A DNA stretch of 64,000 nt from Anaerocolumna sp. AGMB13025 (GTDB taxonomy: Bacteria; Bacillota; Clostridia; Lachnospirales; Lachnospiraceae): assembly GCF_029689925.1 (NCBI RefSeq), contig NZ_CP121445.1:1171001-1235000 (forward strand). The letters are read 5' to 3'. This document shows, one piece after another, positions 9,147 through 17,252 of this stretch (position 1 is the first letter of the stretch; each line of letters opens with the position of its first letter). Under the pieces are notes generated by a model. It searched no databases. It was given only the letters and a program-made list of their open reading frames with translations, and had not been told where the DNA came from. The position numbers and the translations under genes are program-made.

Positions 9147-9905
9147 ATGAAAATTCAGTTAATACGCCATGCTACCCTTGTACTGACAATGAAAGAAAAA
9201 AAGATACTCATCGATCCTATGCTAAATCCAAAGCATACCCTGGAGGCAATTGAACATGTACCCATTACGGATAAAAATCCGCTGGTCGATTTACCTTTTA
9301 AGGCTGAGACTATTTTAGATTGTGACGGGATTCTCATAACCCATACCCACAGAGATCATTTCAGCGGTTTAACCCCTGATCAGCTGCCTGATAGGATACC
9401 TCTTTTCTGCCAGCCGGAAGATGAAGAGAAAATAAAGGAATCAGGATTTCAAACTGTGATTCCGGTTACAGACTCACTGGAGTGGGAGGGAATTACCCTG
9501 ACCCGGACGAGAGGAAGACACGGTTATGGGGATATTGCTGCTAAAATGGCTCCAGTATCGGGATTTATCATATCCAGCCACAACGAACCGGTAGTTTATC
9601 TGACCGGAGATACTGTTTGGTGTACGTATGTTAAAAATGCCTTACTAAAATATCGACCACAAATTGTTATCGGCTATTGCGGAGAAGCTAAATTTTCCTA
9701 TGGAAGACCGATAACCTTAAATGCCCAGGATGTCCTATCCATATGCCGTCAAGCACGAAACAGTAAAGTAGTCGCTGTTCATATGGAAGCCTGGAATCAT
9801 TGCCGGCTGACAAGAAAGGAACTAAGAGAATTTACACGAAAGCACCATATTGATAATAGAGTATATATACCAGAGGATGGGGAATCAATCGAGTTCTATA
9901 GCTAA
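9147..9905 (+). CDS. MBL-fold metallo-hydrolase (UlaG-like)
   Basis: A 252-residue protein of the metallo-beta-lactamase fold. Seen: an early IDPMLNPK, the metal motif THTHRDHFSG (HxHxDH), YLTGDTVW with the bridging Asp, and VAVHMEAWNHC near the end. The start with RHATLVLTMKEKKILIDP resembles UlaG-type proteins that hydrolyse small phosphorylated or lactone substrates. GGAGG precedes the ATG. It is divergent from an Lrp regulator. The substrate is unknown. Confidence 0.8.
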   Translation: MKIQLIRHATLVLTMKEKKILIDPMLNPKHTLEAIEHVPITDKNPLVDLPFKAETILDCDGILITHTHRDHFSGLTPDQLPDRIPLFCQPEDEEKIKESGFQTVIPVTDSLEWEGITLTRTRGRHGYGDIAAKMAPVSGFIISSHNEPVVYLTGDTVWCTYVKNALLKYRPQIVIGYCGEAKFSYGRPITLNAQDVLSICRQARNSKVVAVHMEAWNHCRLTRKELREFTRKHHIDNRVYIPEDGESIEFYS

Positions 9906-10029
9906 GGCTATGGCAGGAGAGCTATAGCTGACCCTGTGTAAAAAGAGACTTATATACTTGGGTTTATTACACTGATATCATTATTATCTAATTAAAACAA
10001 ATATTTAATTTGATATATATAAAAACATA

Positions 10030-10058
10030 TTGACATATAACGATTCTATGAATATAAT
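10030..10058 (+). promoter_or_regulatory. consensus sigma-A promoter upstream of the 10234 gene pair
   Basis: TTGACA (10030-10035), a 17 bp spacer and TATAAT (10053-10058): both hexamers match consensus. Transcription should begin near 10065, leaving a leader of about 170 bases before the first gene. Confidence 0.75.
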
Positions 10059-10125
10059 ATTAACAGAATATAGCAAATAAACCAGAACACAAAAAGTATG
10101 TTGAAAAAGCAACTGCTGTAGGTTG

Positions 10126-10187
10126 GTTTACGATACGTCCAGGAAGATAAAACGAAAAACATTTATCCTGTCCGTTGATTCGTAAAC
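10126..10187 (+). promoter_or_regulatory. nested hairpin in the leader of the 10234 gene pair
   Basis: GTTTACGA (10126-10133) pairs with TCGTAAAC (10180-10187), and inside it GATAAA (10146-10151) pairs with TTTATC (10162-10167). The structure lies between a consensus promoter and the ribosome site at 10220. No T-run follows, so it is not a terminator. It could be a 5' stabiliser or regulatory leader; no known family is recognised. Confidence 0.4.
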
Positions 10188-10233
10188 TCTGGCGAACAGA
10201 TATGTACTTAATAGGAATATGAGGAGGATTATT

Positions 10234-10638
10234 ATGAGTCAATTAAAAGAACTAAAGGAAACCTACTTAAAGGAAATGGATCTATTAAAAGAATCCTGCC
10301 TTATGAAAATGAAGGAATTACAAAAGGATGATAAATCAGATGAAGCAAATTTTGAAAAAATCAAAGCAAATATCTATGATATCTTTATAACCTTATTTCA
10401 GGGAGAAGTAAAAAAATTTAACACAGAAGCAGAGCTTAAAGACCAGGATAAGTACACATTATTTTGCAGTAATTATCTGAACCGGTTTGATACTGTGCCC
10501 AAAGCATGGAGGATGAGGCTTGACTATGCGGATAAGAACGGACTGATAACTGAAAAAGTAGTGGAAGAACTAAAACTGGAGACTGCAGATATAATTAAGG
10601 ACATATTTATGAAAGCTTCAGAAAGGGCAAGGGCATGA
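10234..10638 (+). CDS. uncharacterised protein paired with ArsR/DUF2087 regulator
   Basis: A 134-residue soluble, charged, mostly helical protein (MSQLKELKETYLKEMDLLKE at the start) with no motif I recognise. I start it at ATG 10234, preceded by GAGGAGG; the ATG at 10219 overlaps that ribosome site. Its stop lies one base before the ATG of the ArsR-family gene, so the two are co-translated and probably work together, perhaps as an accessory or sensory partner. It is expressed from a consensus promoter at 10030. Confidence 0.7.
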   Translation: MSQLKELKETYLKEMDLLKESCLMKMKELQKDDKSDEANFEKIKANIYDIFITLFQGEVKKFNTEAELKDQDKYTLFCSNYLNRFDTVPKAWRMRLDYADKNGLITEKVVEELKLETADIIKDIFMKASERARA

Positions 10639-10639
10639 T

Positions 10640-11209
10640 ATGACTGAAGAACAGGTTATACAATTATTTAAGTGTTTATCAGATAAGTCCCGGCTGCAGA
10701 TCATAAAAAATCTTGCCAGAGAACCCATGTATGTGGAATTACTTGCGGAGCGGCTGACGCTAACCCCTTCTACCATATCCTTTCACCTTAAGAAATTGAT
10801 GGATACCGGACTGGTGAAGTCATATAAGGATCAGTACTATGTTATATACAGTATCAATTCGGAGATTCTAAATCACAACCTGTTAGAGCTTATTCATACG
10901 GAATCCCCGGAACACAAAGCCCAGGCAGAAAGAGAAAAGAAGTACCGGGATAAAATAATAAAGAGTTTCTTTGATATGGGCAAATTAAAAAACATACCGG
11001 TACAGAATGAAAAACGGAAAGTAGTCTTAGCAGTGATAGCCGAAGCATTTGAGCAAGGGAAAGAATATACGGAAAAAGAAGTAAATCTGATAATTGCTGA
11101 TTATCATGATGATTTCTGTACCTTAAGAAAGTATATGGTAGCGGAAGGATTACTGGATCGGAAAAACAGTATCTATATGGTTAGTGACAGACAGCCTCCA
11201 ATTATATAG
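10640..11209 (+). CDS. ArsR-family regulator with C-terminal DUF2087 domain
   Basis: A 189-residue protein with an N-terminal ArsR winged helix (LFKCLSDKSRLQIIKNLARE, then TPSTISFHLKKLMDTGLVKS) and a C-terminal half (KRKVVLAVIAEAFEQGKEYT to the end) that fits DUF2087. No metal-binding CVC motif is seen in the recognition helix, so metal sensing is not indicated. It follows the 10234 gene by one base. Proteins of this layout are typically small-molecule repressors with unknown ligands; here it may autoregulate from the promoter at 10030. Confidence 0.82.
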   Translation: MTEEQVIQLFKCLSDKSRLQIIKNLAREPMYVELLAERLTLTPSTISFHLKKLMDTGLVKSYKDQYYVIYSINSEILNHNLLELIHTESPEHKAQAEREKKYRDKIIKSFFDMGKLKNIPVQNEKRKVVLAVIAEAFEQGKEYTEKEVNLIIADYHDDFCTLRKYMVAEGLLDRKNSIYMVSDRQPPII

Positions 11210-11257
11210 TAAACGCAAGAATGAATCGGGGTATCTGGATAAAAAAGGAGTTTATAC

Positions 11258-11314
11258 ATGGATAATAAAGTTATTCAAAAAATAGTGTTCAAATGCTTCT
11301 GTTCAAACGGATAA
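11258..11314 (+). CDS. 18-codon mini-ORF with strong ribosome site
   Basis: ATG 11258 is preceded by AAAAAAGGAG with good spacing and reads MDNKVIQKIVFKCFCSNG to a TAA. It is either a tiny peptide or the start of a decayed gene; the following 215 bases hold no frame. Otherwise 11210-11530 shows only an imperfect hairpin (TTCCTGCC near 11338 with GGGCAGGAA near 11370). Confidence 0.25.
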   Translation: MDNKVIQKIVFKCFCSNG

Positions 11315-11530
11315 GCATCTGATATAAAACCCATATTCCTGCCTTAGGCCAAACCAATAATTTCCTTGGGCAGGAACTGTAAATAAGCTTGACTTTGTAA
11401 TAAGCATCTAATAAAATACTCTCTGTGCTATTTATCCTTTATCATAATTTAATACAAAATTTATTCTTGATTAACATAGCTTTGGTAGTATAACAAGGTT
11501 ATCTAATTAAAACTAACATGCGGAGAATCT

Positions 11531-12517
11531 ATGCAAAGAGACAGTTATTTTGATAATTTTAAAAGCTTTTTAATCCTACTGGTAGTAATCGGTCATTTTG
11601 TTGGGGCATTTATTTATAAGAATCATTTCATGAATTTTATGGTTATGACAATATATACAGTTCATATGCCTGCCTTTGCCTTCGTATCGGCATATTTTTC
11701 CAAAAGAAATGCGTTACTAAAACTAATAAAAACCTTATTGATACCTTACTTCATATTTCAGACTATATATTTTATTTTTCTTTATACAACCGGCAGGGAT
11801 AATACCTTTGAACTGCTGCAGCCGTATTTTACCCTATGGTTTATGCTTTCCCTGTTCTGCTGGAGATTAGTAATCGGTAAACTAATAAAGATAAAAGGAA
11901 TCCTGTACATATCCTATCTTGTAGCAATACTGGCCGGTTATGTTACAGTAATAGGAGCATTTGGAGCAATTGAAAGAACCATTACCTATCTGCCGTTTTT
12001 CCTCTTAGGCTATACCTTTGATAAAGAAAAATTCATTCAATTTGCAGACAAAAAGCTTGTAAGAGCGGGAGCACTGGCAGTTCTTCTCGCCATACTGGTA
12101 ATTATGTATCTTAGTTGTGAAAACATTAATTTTGATATATTAATCATGAAATACTCTTACCAAAAATCCGATATAGTTAAGTTTGGCTGGCTTTACCGTA
12201 CTGCCATATATATCTTTTCAACCGTCTTCATCTATGTAATTGCAGCTATCATGCCAAGAAAAAAATACTGGTTCACCTATATGGGACAACGAACCATGAG
12301 CATATACTTACTCCATGGATTAATCTATAAAATACTGCAATACCAGACCAATCTGTACGATACAATAGATACCACTGCAGAAATGCTAATGATACTATTA
12401 CTGGCAATATTCATAACCTTTATACTATCACTAAAACCCTTTGATTTCGTTGTAAGAAAGCTATCCTCGGTACCATTAGAAAAAATGCTAAGCTGGAATC
12501 TAAACATCTTTACATAA
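11531..12517 (+). CDS. acyltransferase family 3 membrane protein
   Basis: A 328-residue integral membrane acyltransferase of the type that O-acetylates cell-surface polysaccharide or lipid. The start YFDNFKSFLILLVVIGHFVG carries the family's conserved His in the first transmembrane helix; about ten helices follow, and the TMSIYLLHGLIYKILQY stretch near the end is characteristic. CGGAGA precedes the ATG. No glycosyltransferase or polysaccharide cluster adjoins it, so the acceptor is unknown. Confidence 0.85.
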   Translation: MQRDSYFDNFKSFLILLVVIGHFVGAFIYKNHFMNFMVMTIYTVHMPAFAFVSAYFSKRNALLKLIKTLLIPYFIFQTIYFIFLYTTGRDNTFELLQPYFTLWFMLSLFCWRLVIGKLIKIKGILYISYLVAILAGYVTVIGAFGAIERTITYLPFFLLGYTFDKEKFIQFADKKLVRAGALAVLLAILVIMYLSCENINFDILIMKYSYQKSDIVKFGWLYRTAIYIFSTVFIYVIAAIMPRKKYWFTYMGQRTMSIYLLHGLIYKILQYQTNLYDTIDTTAEMLMILLLAIFITFILSLKPFDFVVRKLSSVPLEKMLSWNLNIFT

Positions 12518-12609
12518 ATTATTACATAAACTAAAACCCCATGCATACCATTTGCTTTGCTGTACAGCAGAATGAACATTTTTAAGAAAGAGTATAGAGA
12601 AACGCAGAT

Positions 12610-12840
12610 AACAACAAATCAACCGACATAAGGACCGGTATAAACACAGACATCGACACCGATATAAGGACCGATATAAACACAGACATCGACACCAATA
12701 TAAGGACCGATATAAACACAGACATCGACACCGATATAAGGACGATATAAACACAGACATCGACACCGATATAAGGACAATATAAACACAGACATAAACA
12801 TAAACATTGACACAGACATAAATACCAAAATAAGCACCAC
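12610..12840. repeat. 36 bp minisatellite after the acyltransferase
   Basis: Units beginning GACATCGACACCGATATAAG and running to about 36 bases repeat four times with few changes, then decay into related CACAGACATAAA words up to about 12840 and ATACAAATAC words to 12910. Open frames on the minus strand here read repeated valine/leucine/cysteine and are by-products of the array. Confidence 0.8.
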
Positions 12841-12918
12841 ATAAACTTCAACATAAAGATATAATCATCGATAGAATTACCAATACCAATACAAATACAA
12901 ATACGAATACTTAAAAAA

Positions 12919-13198
12919 ACTTGATAAAATCAGCCCAAAACCTAAATTGAGAAAGCATGATTATGATATCGTTCATAAGCGCTTCATTCTGAGATTGCAA
13001 ATTCACTTATGAATTTTTCATGTGGTTTAGATTGAAAAAGCACACTGTTTGACGAGCAATAGCGAGGAGTTTGTGCTATTTCAATCTTGCTTTACCACAT
13101 GAAAAAATCATTAGTGAATTCAATCTCAGAATCCTAAGCTTATGAACGATATCATAATCAATGCTTTCCTCACAACGTCCAAGCTGATTTTATCAAGT
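12919..13198. repeat. long palindromic element, copy 1
   Basis: ACTTGATAAAATCAGC (12919-12934) pairs with GCTGATTTTATCAAGT (13183-13198), and almost the whole 280 bp folds on itself: a 22 bp arm near 12959-12980 with 13139-13160, then stems with arms AGATTGAAA and CATGTGG, down to a loop containing TGTTTGACGAG and GCGAGGAGTTTGTGCT. A second copy at 60428-60764 keeps the fold while changing the arm sequences in a paired way. It lies between convergent genes and contains no coding frame. Confidence 0.75.
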
Positions 13199-13228
13199 AG
13201 CCAAGAACTAATTATATCCAATATAATC

Positions 13229-14593
13229 CTATCGACTTTCAATAGGCACATAAGCCTTCTGCTTCGCAACATTTTTATAAGCCGGACGGATAATTTTGCC
13301 CGCGTTAATAAGCTCTTCAATCCGATGGGCACTCCACCCGGAGATTCTTGCAATAGCAAAAATCGGAGTATAAAGCTCCAGAGGCAGATCTAACATACTG
13401 TAAACAAATCCACTATAAAAATCAACATTAGCGCTTACCCCTTTATAAATCTGGCGTTCCTTGGCAATAACCTCGGGAGCAAGATTCTCAACCAGATTGT
13501 ATAACTTAAATTCTTCAATTCTGCCCTTTTCCTCGGAAAGCTTCTTAACAAAACCTTTAAAGATATTCGCTCTGGGGTCTGATATGGAATATACGGCATG
13601 CCCCATACCATAGATAAGACCTGCCTTATCAAAAGCTTCCTTATGAAGGAGTGCAGCCAGGTAGTTGCGGACTTCCTCTTCATCTTCCCAGCTCTTTAAA
13701 GTATTCTTCATATCCTCAAACATCTGAACAACTTTTATATTAGCACCTCCGTGTTTTGGACCCTTTAAGGAACCTAAGGAAGCAGCTACGGAAGAATAGG
13801 TATCCGTGCCGGTTGAAGTTACTACATGGGTAGTAAAGGTGGAATTGTTACCACCGCCGTGTTCTGCATGGAGGACAAGGGCAACATCCAGGATTTTAGC
13901 TTCTAAGGGAGTATATTTACTGTCCGGTCTTAACAGATGAAGAATCAATTCAGCCGTTGACAGAGAGGGATCCGGTGTATGGATATATAAACTCTGACCG
14001 TCATGATAGTGACGGTAAGCCTGATAACCATAAACGGACAGCAGAGGGAACAAGGAAATCATCTGGAGGGACTGTCTCATAACATTGGGAAGAGAGATAT
14101 CATCAGCCAGGTCATCATAAGAATATAGGGTAAGTACACTTCTTGCCAGGGTATTCATCATATCTCGGCTGGGAGCTTTCATAATAATGTCACGGACAAA
14201 AGAAGTAGGGAGAGAACGGTATTCCCCCAGTAACATCTTGAATTTCTTCAATTCTTCTTCATCCGGCAGTTCACCGAATAAGAGAAGATAAGTAGTTTCT
14301 TCAAAACCATATCTGTTTTCATGGATGAAACCGTCAACAATCTGTTCCACATCGATGCCGCGGTAATATAATTTACCTTCGCAGGGAACATATTCGGAAT
14401 CTACAATAATATGGGAACGTACTTCAGCAATCTCAGTCAGACCGGTTAATACGCCTCTACCACTTACATCCCTGAGTCCCCGTTTCACATCATATTTGGT
14501 GTAAAGGGAAGGGTCGATTGAGCTATTCTTTGCACACAGATTTGTCAAAGCTAGAATTTCGGGTGTAATGGCTGAAAAAGTGTCGTTGTTCAT
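13229..14593 (-). CDS. gltA: citrate synthase
   Basis: Condenses oxaloacetate and acetyl-CoA to citrate, feeding glutamate synthesis in a fermentative anaerobe. The 454-residue protein has HAEHGGGNNSTFTTHVV, GPKHGGAN and the family signature GMGHAVYSISDPR with the catalytic His. I start it at ATG 14593, behind AGGAGG; an ATG at 14638 has no ribosome site. A promoter is visible upstream (14759-14787). It stands alone; no aconitase or isocitrate dehydrogenase adjoins it. Confidence 0.93.
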   Translation of the reverse strand: MNNDTFSAITPEILALTNLCAKNSSIDPSLYTKYDVKRGLRDVSGRGVLTGLTEIAEVRSHIIVDSEYVPCEGKLYYRGIDVEQIVDGFIHENRYGFEETTYLLLFGELPDEEELKKFKMLLGEYRSLPTSFVRDIIMKAPSRDMMNTLARSVLTLYSYDDLADDISLPNVMRQSLQMISLFPLLSVYGYQAYRHYHDGQSLYIHTPDPSLSTAELILHLLRPDSKYTPLEAKILDVALVLHAEHGGGNNSTFTTHVVTSTGTDTYSSVAASLGSLKGPKHGGANIKVVQMFEDMKNTLKSWEDEEEVRNYLAALLHKEAFDKAGLIYGMGHAVYSISDPRANIFKGFVKKLSEEKGRIEEFKLYNLVENLAPEVIAKERQIYKGVSANVDFYSGFVYSMLDLPLELYTPIFAIARISGWSAHRIEELINAGKIIRPAYKNVAKQKAYVPIESR

Positions 14594-14758
14594 AATAACC
14601 TCCTGTTTATTAAAAGGCAAAATACAACTTTCCGGCATCTAAAAACAAATAAATAAACATGTAGAAAAATTGAATTAATTTACATACTAATTTTCTGCAT
14701 GAAACGAATATGGTAAAGAAGTTTTAGTTGTATTTTTGGATTTACTGTATACGAGTAT

Positions 14759-14787
14759 ATTGTAGCATAATAAATGGATAATAACAA
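14759..14787 (-). promoter_or_regulatory. promoter of citrate synthase gene
   Basis: On the minus strand, TTGTTA (14787-14782), a 17 bp spacer and TACAAT (14764-14759), with TG one base before the -10 (extended -10). The start of transcription would be near 14752, leaving a leader of about 160 bases. Confidence 0.6.
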
Positions 14788-15065
14788 GAAAAAATGAAAG
14801 ACATACAATTTATGGAAATAAATAATTATTCATTTGGTATTATATGTAACCTTATATTCCACTGTTTTTTGATGAGGTGTGATCAGGAGTATATAGGTAT
14901 AGAGACAGTGTTAAATTACTTAGTGGGAGATAGTGGACATTTTTTTGGAACGATGCTATTATACTGATACCCACAACATTTATATTTTTCAGAATGTGCT
15001 TCTTTATTAGCGGGAAGATAAATGACCTGGCGGGTAAAAATAAATTACATATTATGGGAGAAATC

Positions 15066-15119
15066 TTAAGGTAATTTTAAGGTTAGTCATGTTTCGCTGA
15101 AAGGGAGAGAAATTATAAT
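15066..15119 (+). promoter_or_regulatory. PhoB-type direct repeat and -10 box of the two-component/ABC operon
   Basis: TTAAGG occurs at 15066 and again at 15077, an 11 bp period typical of sites for OmpR/PhoB-family regulators. TATAAT stands at 15114-15119 while the -35 position is poor, as expected of an activated promoter. The response regulator encoded next is the obvious candidate to bind here, giving autoregulation. Nothing coding is seen in 14594-15289. Confidence 0.5.
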
Positions 15120-15126
15120 GAATTTA

Positions 15127-15273
15127 CGGTTTGAGAATACAAAAAGAACTGTAAGTTCGGTATCATGACTGATTGGATGAAAGAAAATATTAGAATAGAA
15201 AGGATGCCACATTAATAGTCCTCAACCGAAGAACATTTTATTTAAGTGGCAGTATCGTAAGAAATTTGCGATA
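15127..15273 (+). ncRNA. structured leader before the response regulator (motif copy B)
   Basis: Shares AAAATATTAGAAT, AAGGATGCCAC and GTGGCAGTA with copies A and C. P2 pairs 15206-15210 with 15246-15250; the terminal hairpin pairs 15253-15260 with 15266-15273 (loop GAAAT) and its arms differ from the other copies while still pairing. P1 is less certain: 15127-15135 at the probable 5' end of the transcript can pair with 15221-15228 with one bulge. The response regulator ATG is 16 bases after the hairpin. Confidence 0.5.
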
Positions 15274-15289
15274 GGGAATGAATATAATC

Positions 15290-15988
15290 ATGAGCAAGAA
15301 TATCCTGATTGTAGATGACGAGAAGGAAATTCGTGAACTTCTGCGGCTATACATAGAAAAGGACGGCTACCGTGTGATACAAGCTGAAAATGGCTTGGAG
15401 GCTATGAAAGCGGCAGCAGCCACGCGGATTGACCTGGCAGTTATCGATATTATGATGCCGGAACTTGACGGCTATGAGCTTATCAAAGGGTTAAGACAAC
15501 GCAGCAATCTTCCCATTCTTATCGTGAGTGCGAAAACAGAAAATCACGAGAAAATACTGGGGCTTGATCTTGGCGCGGATGATTATATAACAAAGCCTTT
15601 TGACCCTTTAGAGGTTCTTGCCCGAATCAAAGCTCAATTACGCCGCTATAGCGGATATGGAGCAGATACTGAAACAGATTTATTAAAGGCAGGGGAACTG
15701 TGTATGGACATCTGTGCTTGCACCCTTTACTTTGGCAGCAGGTTGATTCCTCTCACCGCTACAGAATTTAACCTGATGAAGTTGTTTATGCAAAGTCCCG
15801 GGCGTGTATACACCAAACAGCAGATCTATGAAGCGGTATGGCAGGAAACCACCATCGTGGATGACAATACAGTGATGGTTGCCATCAGCAAGTTAAGAAG
15901 TAAATTACCCCAAGACAGCAGGGTAGCCATAGGAACCGTTCGGGGGTTAGGGTATCGTCTGGAGGTTCGCCATGAAGAAAAAGCGTAG
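15290..15988 (+). CDS. OmpR/PhoB-family response regulator
   Basis: A 232-residue DNA-binding response regulator: receiver domain with acidic pocket (IVDDEKE), phospho-acceptor D53 in AVIDIMMPELDG, and conserved K in SAKT; C-terminal winged helix (LTATEFNLMKLFMQSPGRVY, then VDDNTVMVAISKLRSKL). I start it at ATG 15290 (MSKNILIVDD); an in-frame ATG at 15278 has no spaced ribosome site. It overlaps the kinase gene by 17 bp and should act with it and the ABC exporter that follows. Confidence 0.92.
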   Translation: MSKNILIVDDEKEIRELLRLYIEKDGYRVIQAENGLEAMKAAAATRIDLAVIDIMMPELDGYELIKGLRQRSNLPILIVSAKTENHEKILGLDLGADDYITKPFDPLEVLARIKAQLRRYSGYGADTETDLLKAGELCMDICACTLYFGSRLIPLTATEFNLMKLFMQSPGRVYTKQQIYEAVWQETTIVDDNTVMVAISKLRSKLPQDSRVAIGTVRGLGYRLEVRHEEKA

Positions 15989-17093
15989 TTTCAAAAGAGT
16001 CATCATGCATAGTTTTATAGGTTATACCATTGGTATTGCAGTGACACTTTTGGTATTGGAGCTTTTATTTGGTCTGTTTACATTAGATAACGGGATGAAT
16101 TTCTCGGAACTGGCATCTTCCCCTCTTACTGAGGGTACAAGGGGGTTACAAATCACACTTTCTGTTTGCTGGAATCTTATTACTGCTGCAGTATACTTGA
16201 TTGGGATTATCCTATTCGGGCGTAGAATCAGCAGGAAAATTATGGAGCCTGTAAAGAAAATGGAAGAAGGTTTCAGAGCGGTTACGGCCGGTCATTTGAA
16301 CACTTCACTGGACTTTGAAACTGAAACAGAATTTGGGGAAATGCGGGATGCTTTCAATTTTATGGTGCGCAAGCTAAAAGAGTCCGAAGAAAAGCGAATG
16401 ATAATGGAAAAGGAACGAATGGAGCTTTTCTCTCACATTGCCCATGACTTGAAGACCCCCATGACGACGATCTCGGGATACGCAGGGGCACTGGCAAATG
16501 GCATAGTGGAGGAACCGGATAAACAGAGGGAATATCATCTTGCTATAAAAGCGAAATCCAGTCAGATGAATCAATTGATTGAACAGCTGCTTTCCTATTC
16601 CAAGCTGGGTATGCAGGAATACCAGATGAATTTCGTTCAGGTGGACCTTGCAGAACTGCTTCGCATATCTTGTGCTGCTTTATTTGGTGAAATTGAAAGC
16701 AGGCAGATGATACTGGAGCTAGACTTACCGGATAAACCAATATTTTGTAGAGTCGATTCTTTGGAAACTAACCGTGCTATTGGGAATTTACTAACGAATG
16801 CCATCCGTCATAATCCGGCAGGCAGCCGGTTGTTCGTTGGTATTACAGAGGAATCCGGATGTACCAAAATACAAGTTGCGGATAATGGAGAGACGATTCC
16901 GGAGGACAGGATAAAGAGGTTATTTGAACCTTTTGTCTCTGGCAGTACCTCTAGAAGCAGCAACAGTGGAACGGGACTTGGATTAGCTATTGTGAAAAAG
17001 GTGATGGAACATCATTTTGGTGATGTTGTCGTCTTGGACGCCCCTACGCCTTATACTAAGATGTTTGTACTGCGGTTTCCCAAAGTTTTATAA
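15972..17093 (+). CDS. sensor histidine kinase with HAMP domain
   Basis: A 373-residue membrane kinase: transmembrane segments at about 12-36 and 61-83 around a short extracytoplasmic loop of about 25 residues, HAMP at about 84-136, phospho-acceptor H158 in AHDLKTPMT, and a catalytic ATPase with N box NLLTNAIRHNP and GTGLGLAIV. GGAGG precedes the start within the response regulator gene. The very small sensor loop suggests it senses at the membrane, perhaps through the ABC permease of the same operon, as in peptide-detoxification modules. Confidence 0.9.
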   Translation: MKKKRSFKRVIMHSFIGYTIGIAVTLLVLELLFGLFTLDNGMNFSELASSPLTEGTRGLQITLSVCWNLITAAVYLIGIILFGRRISRKIMEPVKKMEEGFRAVTAGHLNTSLDFETETEFGEMRDAFNFMVRKLKESEEKRMIMEKERMELFSHIAHDLKTPMTTISGYAGALANGIVEEPDKQREYHLAIKAKSSQMNQLIEQLLSYSKLGMQEYQMNFVQVDLAELLRISCAALFGEIESRQMILELDLPDKPIFCRVDSLETNRAIGNLLTNAIRHNPAGSRLFVGITEESGCTKIQVADNGETIPEDRIKRLFEPFVSGSTSRSSNSGTGLGLAIVKKVMEHHFGDVVVLDAPTPYTKMFVLRFPKVL

Positions 17094-17252
17094 CAAAAAG
17101 ACGCAGTGTATTAAAAAGAAAATAATCAAAAGCAGCCACAAAATGAAACTTTCACATTTATTTTGTGATAGTATTGAACGTAAACTTGCAATAGGTATTG
17201 ATTTCAGCGGCCTGATTTGCATGTGTGTTATAGTACGCAGATGGGAGTAAAC

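Noticed and set aside
12500..12854. Several overlapping minus-strand frames rich in Val, Leu, Cys and Ser
   Set aside because: They are translations of the 36 bp minisatellite in different frames and have no independent coding signs.
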